Position numbers and translations under genes: made by a program
Notes under the pieces: model-generated
What the model saw: the letters and a program-made list of their open reading frames with translations, nothing else
Databases searched by the model: none
Told to the model about the DNA's origin: nothing
From: a virus
Strand: one strand, 5' to 3'
Length of the DNA stretch: 21,191 nucleotides
Virus record (IMG/VR): IMGVR_UViG_3300008262_002531
Coordinates: 1 to 21,191 of that record
Part shown: one piece after another, positions 20,218 through 21,191 of the stretch
Layout: each line of letters starts with the position of its first letter
Numbering within the stretch: the stretch's first letter is position 1

Positions 20218-20390
20218 TAAACTCTCCCGGACCAATGACGATATTCACGTTTTAGCCAGTATTTGTATTTGTTAAAATAGTGTTGGACATCATAGTCGCA
20301 ACGAATACCCAAACTGTCTAGTTCGTCTTTATGTTCCATCCACTTTTCCTGCAGCCAATTGCGGAAGCCTTTTGTACGAGCTGTTGTCAT
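20217..20390 (-). CDS. Small basic protein, first gene behind a strong promoter
   Basis: 57 residues, translated directly from the sequence: it starts MTTARTKGFRNWLQEKWMEH, has LGIRCDYDVQHYFN, and ends REYRHWSGRV. AAAGGAG lies 5 nt before the ATG, an excellent ribosome binding site, and a near-consensus sigma70 promoter is 33 nt upstream. It overlaps the next gene as TAATG. The chain is helical, basic and Trp-rich; binding to nucleic acid or to a host protein is possible. I do not recognise a family. Its position as first gene of an early transcript is typical of host-takeover proteins. Confidence 0.8.
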   Translation of the reverse strand: MTTARTKGFRNWLQEKWMEHKDELDSLGIRCDYDVQHYFNKYKYWLKREYRHWSGRV

Positions 20391-20423
20391 GTCAGCTCCT
20401 TTCTTACAGATTGCGATGTCGTT

Positions 20424-20452
20424 AGTATATAATTATTGACAGCGTCTGTCAA
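20424..20452 (-). promoter_or_regulatory. Strong sigma70-type promoter for the small early gene array
   Basis: On the minus strand TTGACA (20447-20452), exactly 17 bp, then TATACT (20424-20429). Predicted start near 20417, giving a leader of about 27 nt with AAAGGAG. The -35 element lies within the last codons of the gene upstream and inside a perfect inverted repeat. Confidence 0.82.
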
Positions 20453-20735
20453 CACTTTCGATTATGATGTCCATCCAACGCATGGCAAATAGTGTGGCTT
20501 TTTTTGGACTGCGAATGTTTACAGTCCACCATTTGTCATACTTGCCACCTTCATAGATAAACCAATCCTTGTACTGTTCTCCTAGGTATTGATTGCACCA
20601 TGCGTGGATATCATCTCTTTGGGCTGGATCTTTTTGAATTTTATAGTAGGCAAAGTTGCTCAAATACTCGCGTACCATCCGGGCAAAATTGGGATTGCTT
20701 TCACCCGGCAGTGAACGTTCATCATGCTCGATCAT
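20433..20735 (-). CDS. Small array protein ending in LFAMRW plus tail
   Basis: 100 residues. It has FARMVREYLSNFAYYKIQKD, DIHAWCNQYLGEQYKDWFIYEGG (about 42-64) and WWTVNIRSPKKATLFAMRW (about 69-87), then a tail DIIIESVDRRCQ. W-C-x-x-x-x-G followed by aromatic strands and F-x-MRW matches the array members at 16926 and 17989 well, so it belongs to the family although seven other genes separate it from the main cluster. Its last codons also hold the -35 box and the inverted repeat of the next promoter. It overlaps the previous gene by 14 nt. Confidence 0.78.
   Translation of the reverse strand: MIEHDERSLPGESNPNFARMVREYLSNFAYYKIQKDPAQRDDIHAWCNQYLGEQYKDWFIYEGGKYDKWWTVNIRSPKKATLFAMRWMDIIIESVDRRCQ
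20436..20452 (-). repeat. Perfect 7-bp inverted repeat over the -35 box
   Basis: TTGACAGACGCTGTCAA: arms TTGACAG and CTGTCAA around ACG. The first arm contains the complete -35 hexamer. It is a plausible operator for a dimeric repressor, and the same bases also encode the C-terminus of the gene at 20433-20735. Confidence 0.65.
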
Positions 20736-21081
20736 GTTCTACAAACTTGGCCAATAACTCAAAGTCGTCTTCGGCTTTTTTGATACGTTCTAGAATTTTC
20801 ATCAGTGCTGGATTGTTCTCTGCTAGGGTAAGACGGTTCATGGCCATAGTGCGTTGAGTTCGGGCCCATTGGATCACATCCAGTATTTCTTGATCTAGAC
20901 TTACAGTGGCATAACTGCTGGCGATCTGTTGCCACATGGTGCCATTAAACACTTCTAGCTCTGTATTGTTAATGCGTAGCATACCTTGTATAGGATTATT
21001 GGGATTTGGATTAACATAGGGCAGGGCTGTGTTGCCAGCTGATACTGTTACTCCGCATGTGCCCATTAGTCCTTTGATCAT
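20722..21081 (-). CDS. Conserved phage protein of virion type
   Basis: 119 residues. The N-terminal half is Gly/Asn/Pro-rich and beta-like: GLMGTCGVTVSAGNTALPYV, then GMLRINNTELEVFNGTMWQQI, a pattern of short tail or capsid decoration proteins. The second half is a coiled helix (SLDQEILDVIQWARTQRTMAMNRL and ILERIKKAEDDFELLAKF). I recall this combination from T4-like cyanophages, again without known role. The start overlaps the preceding gene as ATGA. Confidence 0.75.
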   Translation of the reverse strand: MIKGLMGTCGVTVSAGNTALPYVNPNPNNPIQGMLRINNTELEVFNGTMWQQIASSYATVSLDQEILDVIQWARTQRTMAMNRLTLAENNPALMKILERIKKAEDDFELLAKFVEHDRA

Positions 21082-21191
21082 TCTTCAACTCCGAAATGTT
21101 CTTTCATACGCTGATTAATAGTGTGAGCAGTATGCACTGGTTCTATCGCATAGTTATTCACCTTACCAACCCAAGTAGAACATGCCATACA
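21078..21191 (-). CDS. C-terminus of a further small gene (cut by window edge)
   Basis: The frame is open from the edge to a TGA at 21078-21080 that overlaps the next ATG. It gives 37 residues including ACSTWVGKVNNYAIEPVHTA and INQRMKEHFGVEE. An ATG lies one codon inside the edge, so the protein could be as short as 36 residues, or the gene may extend further. Family not recognised. Confidence 0.6.
   Translation of the reverse strand, partial: CMACSTWVGKVNNYAIEPVHTAHTINQRMKEHFGVEE

Noticed and set aside
1-21191. tRNA genes, CRISPR arrays, insertion sequences, att sites
   Set aside because: I saw no cloverleaf with a T-loop consensus, no regularly spaced repeats, no transposase and no integrase. 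This was a visual reading only; a covariance-model scan would be decisive.

Overview
This window looks like part of the genome of a T4-like myovirus (Caudoviricetes) from an aquatic habitat, infecting an alphaproteobacterium or a close relative. Three things point there: densely packed, mostly overlapping genes on one strand; four NATAAATA late-promoter octamers of the kind used by T4 and its marine relatives; and many small proteins of a type I recall from marine and freshwater T4-like phages (recall only, no search was run). The host guess rests on a complete 5-aminolevulinate synthase (ALAS, HemA), the enzyme of the Shemin (C4) haem route typical of Alphaproteobacteria. It is the only plus-strand gene among about 40.

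Left part (1 to about 10.6 kb, mainly late or virion-associated). From the left edge: a partial PA14/GLEYA-type virion protein, a small conserved protein, the inverted hemA, a small protein overlapping the hemA 3' end, a lipoprotein, a HAD phosphatase + zinc deaminase + ADP-ribosyltransferase-like fusion, a small membrane or exported protein, an exported SNase-type nuclease, a DUF454 (YbaN-like) membrane protein, an HNH nuclease, a UPF0301/AlgH protein, an SLT-type muralytic protein, an M23 peptidase, a 556-residue basic modular protein and an HldD-like epimerase. Late octamers precede the nuclease, AlgH, 556-residue and epimerase genes. Five proteins here begin MR-x-x-[DEQ]-[FI], which resembles the capsid-targeting peptides of T4 internal head proteins. 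The SLT and M23 enzymes, the 556-residue protein and the HAD/deaminase/ART fusion may therefore be packaged and injected.

Middle part (10.6 to 13.8 kb). A second HNH nuclease, a ParB/DGQHR-like protein and an SPPY-motif DNA methyltransferase form a DNA-modification-like cassette, followed by a small hypothetical protein and a three-helix membrane protein. The cassette lies just downstream of a strong intrinsic terminator and has no clear promoter of its own.

Right part (13.8 to 21.2 kb, probably early). Many small overlapping genes are expressed from near-consensus sigma70 promoters, two of which carry perfect inverted repeats over the -10 or -35 element. About nine small proteins end in [FW]-x-[LM]-[RK]-[WF] or a close variant. 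In two of them the Leu-Arg-Trp codons also supply the Shine-Dalgarno sequence of the next gene. Other genes encode a deoxynucleotidase, an SGNH hydrolase, a CDGSH-like protein, zinc-ribbon proteins, a DUF3307-like membrane protein and a winged-helix-like DNA-binding protein.

Taken together, hemA (haem precursor supply), AlgH, DUF454 and the epimerase look like host-derived metabolic or envelope genes in the late region. hemA and AlgH share an unusual layout: a late octamer almost touching the ATG and no ribosome binding site. No tRNA, rRNA, CRISPR array or IS element was seen, and no gene-free stretch exceeds about 80 bases.
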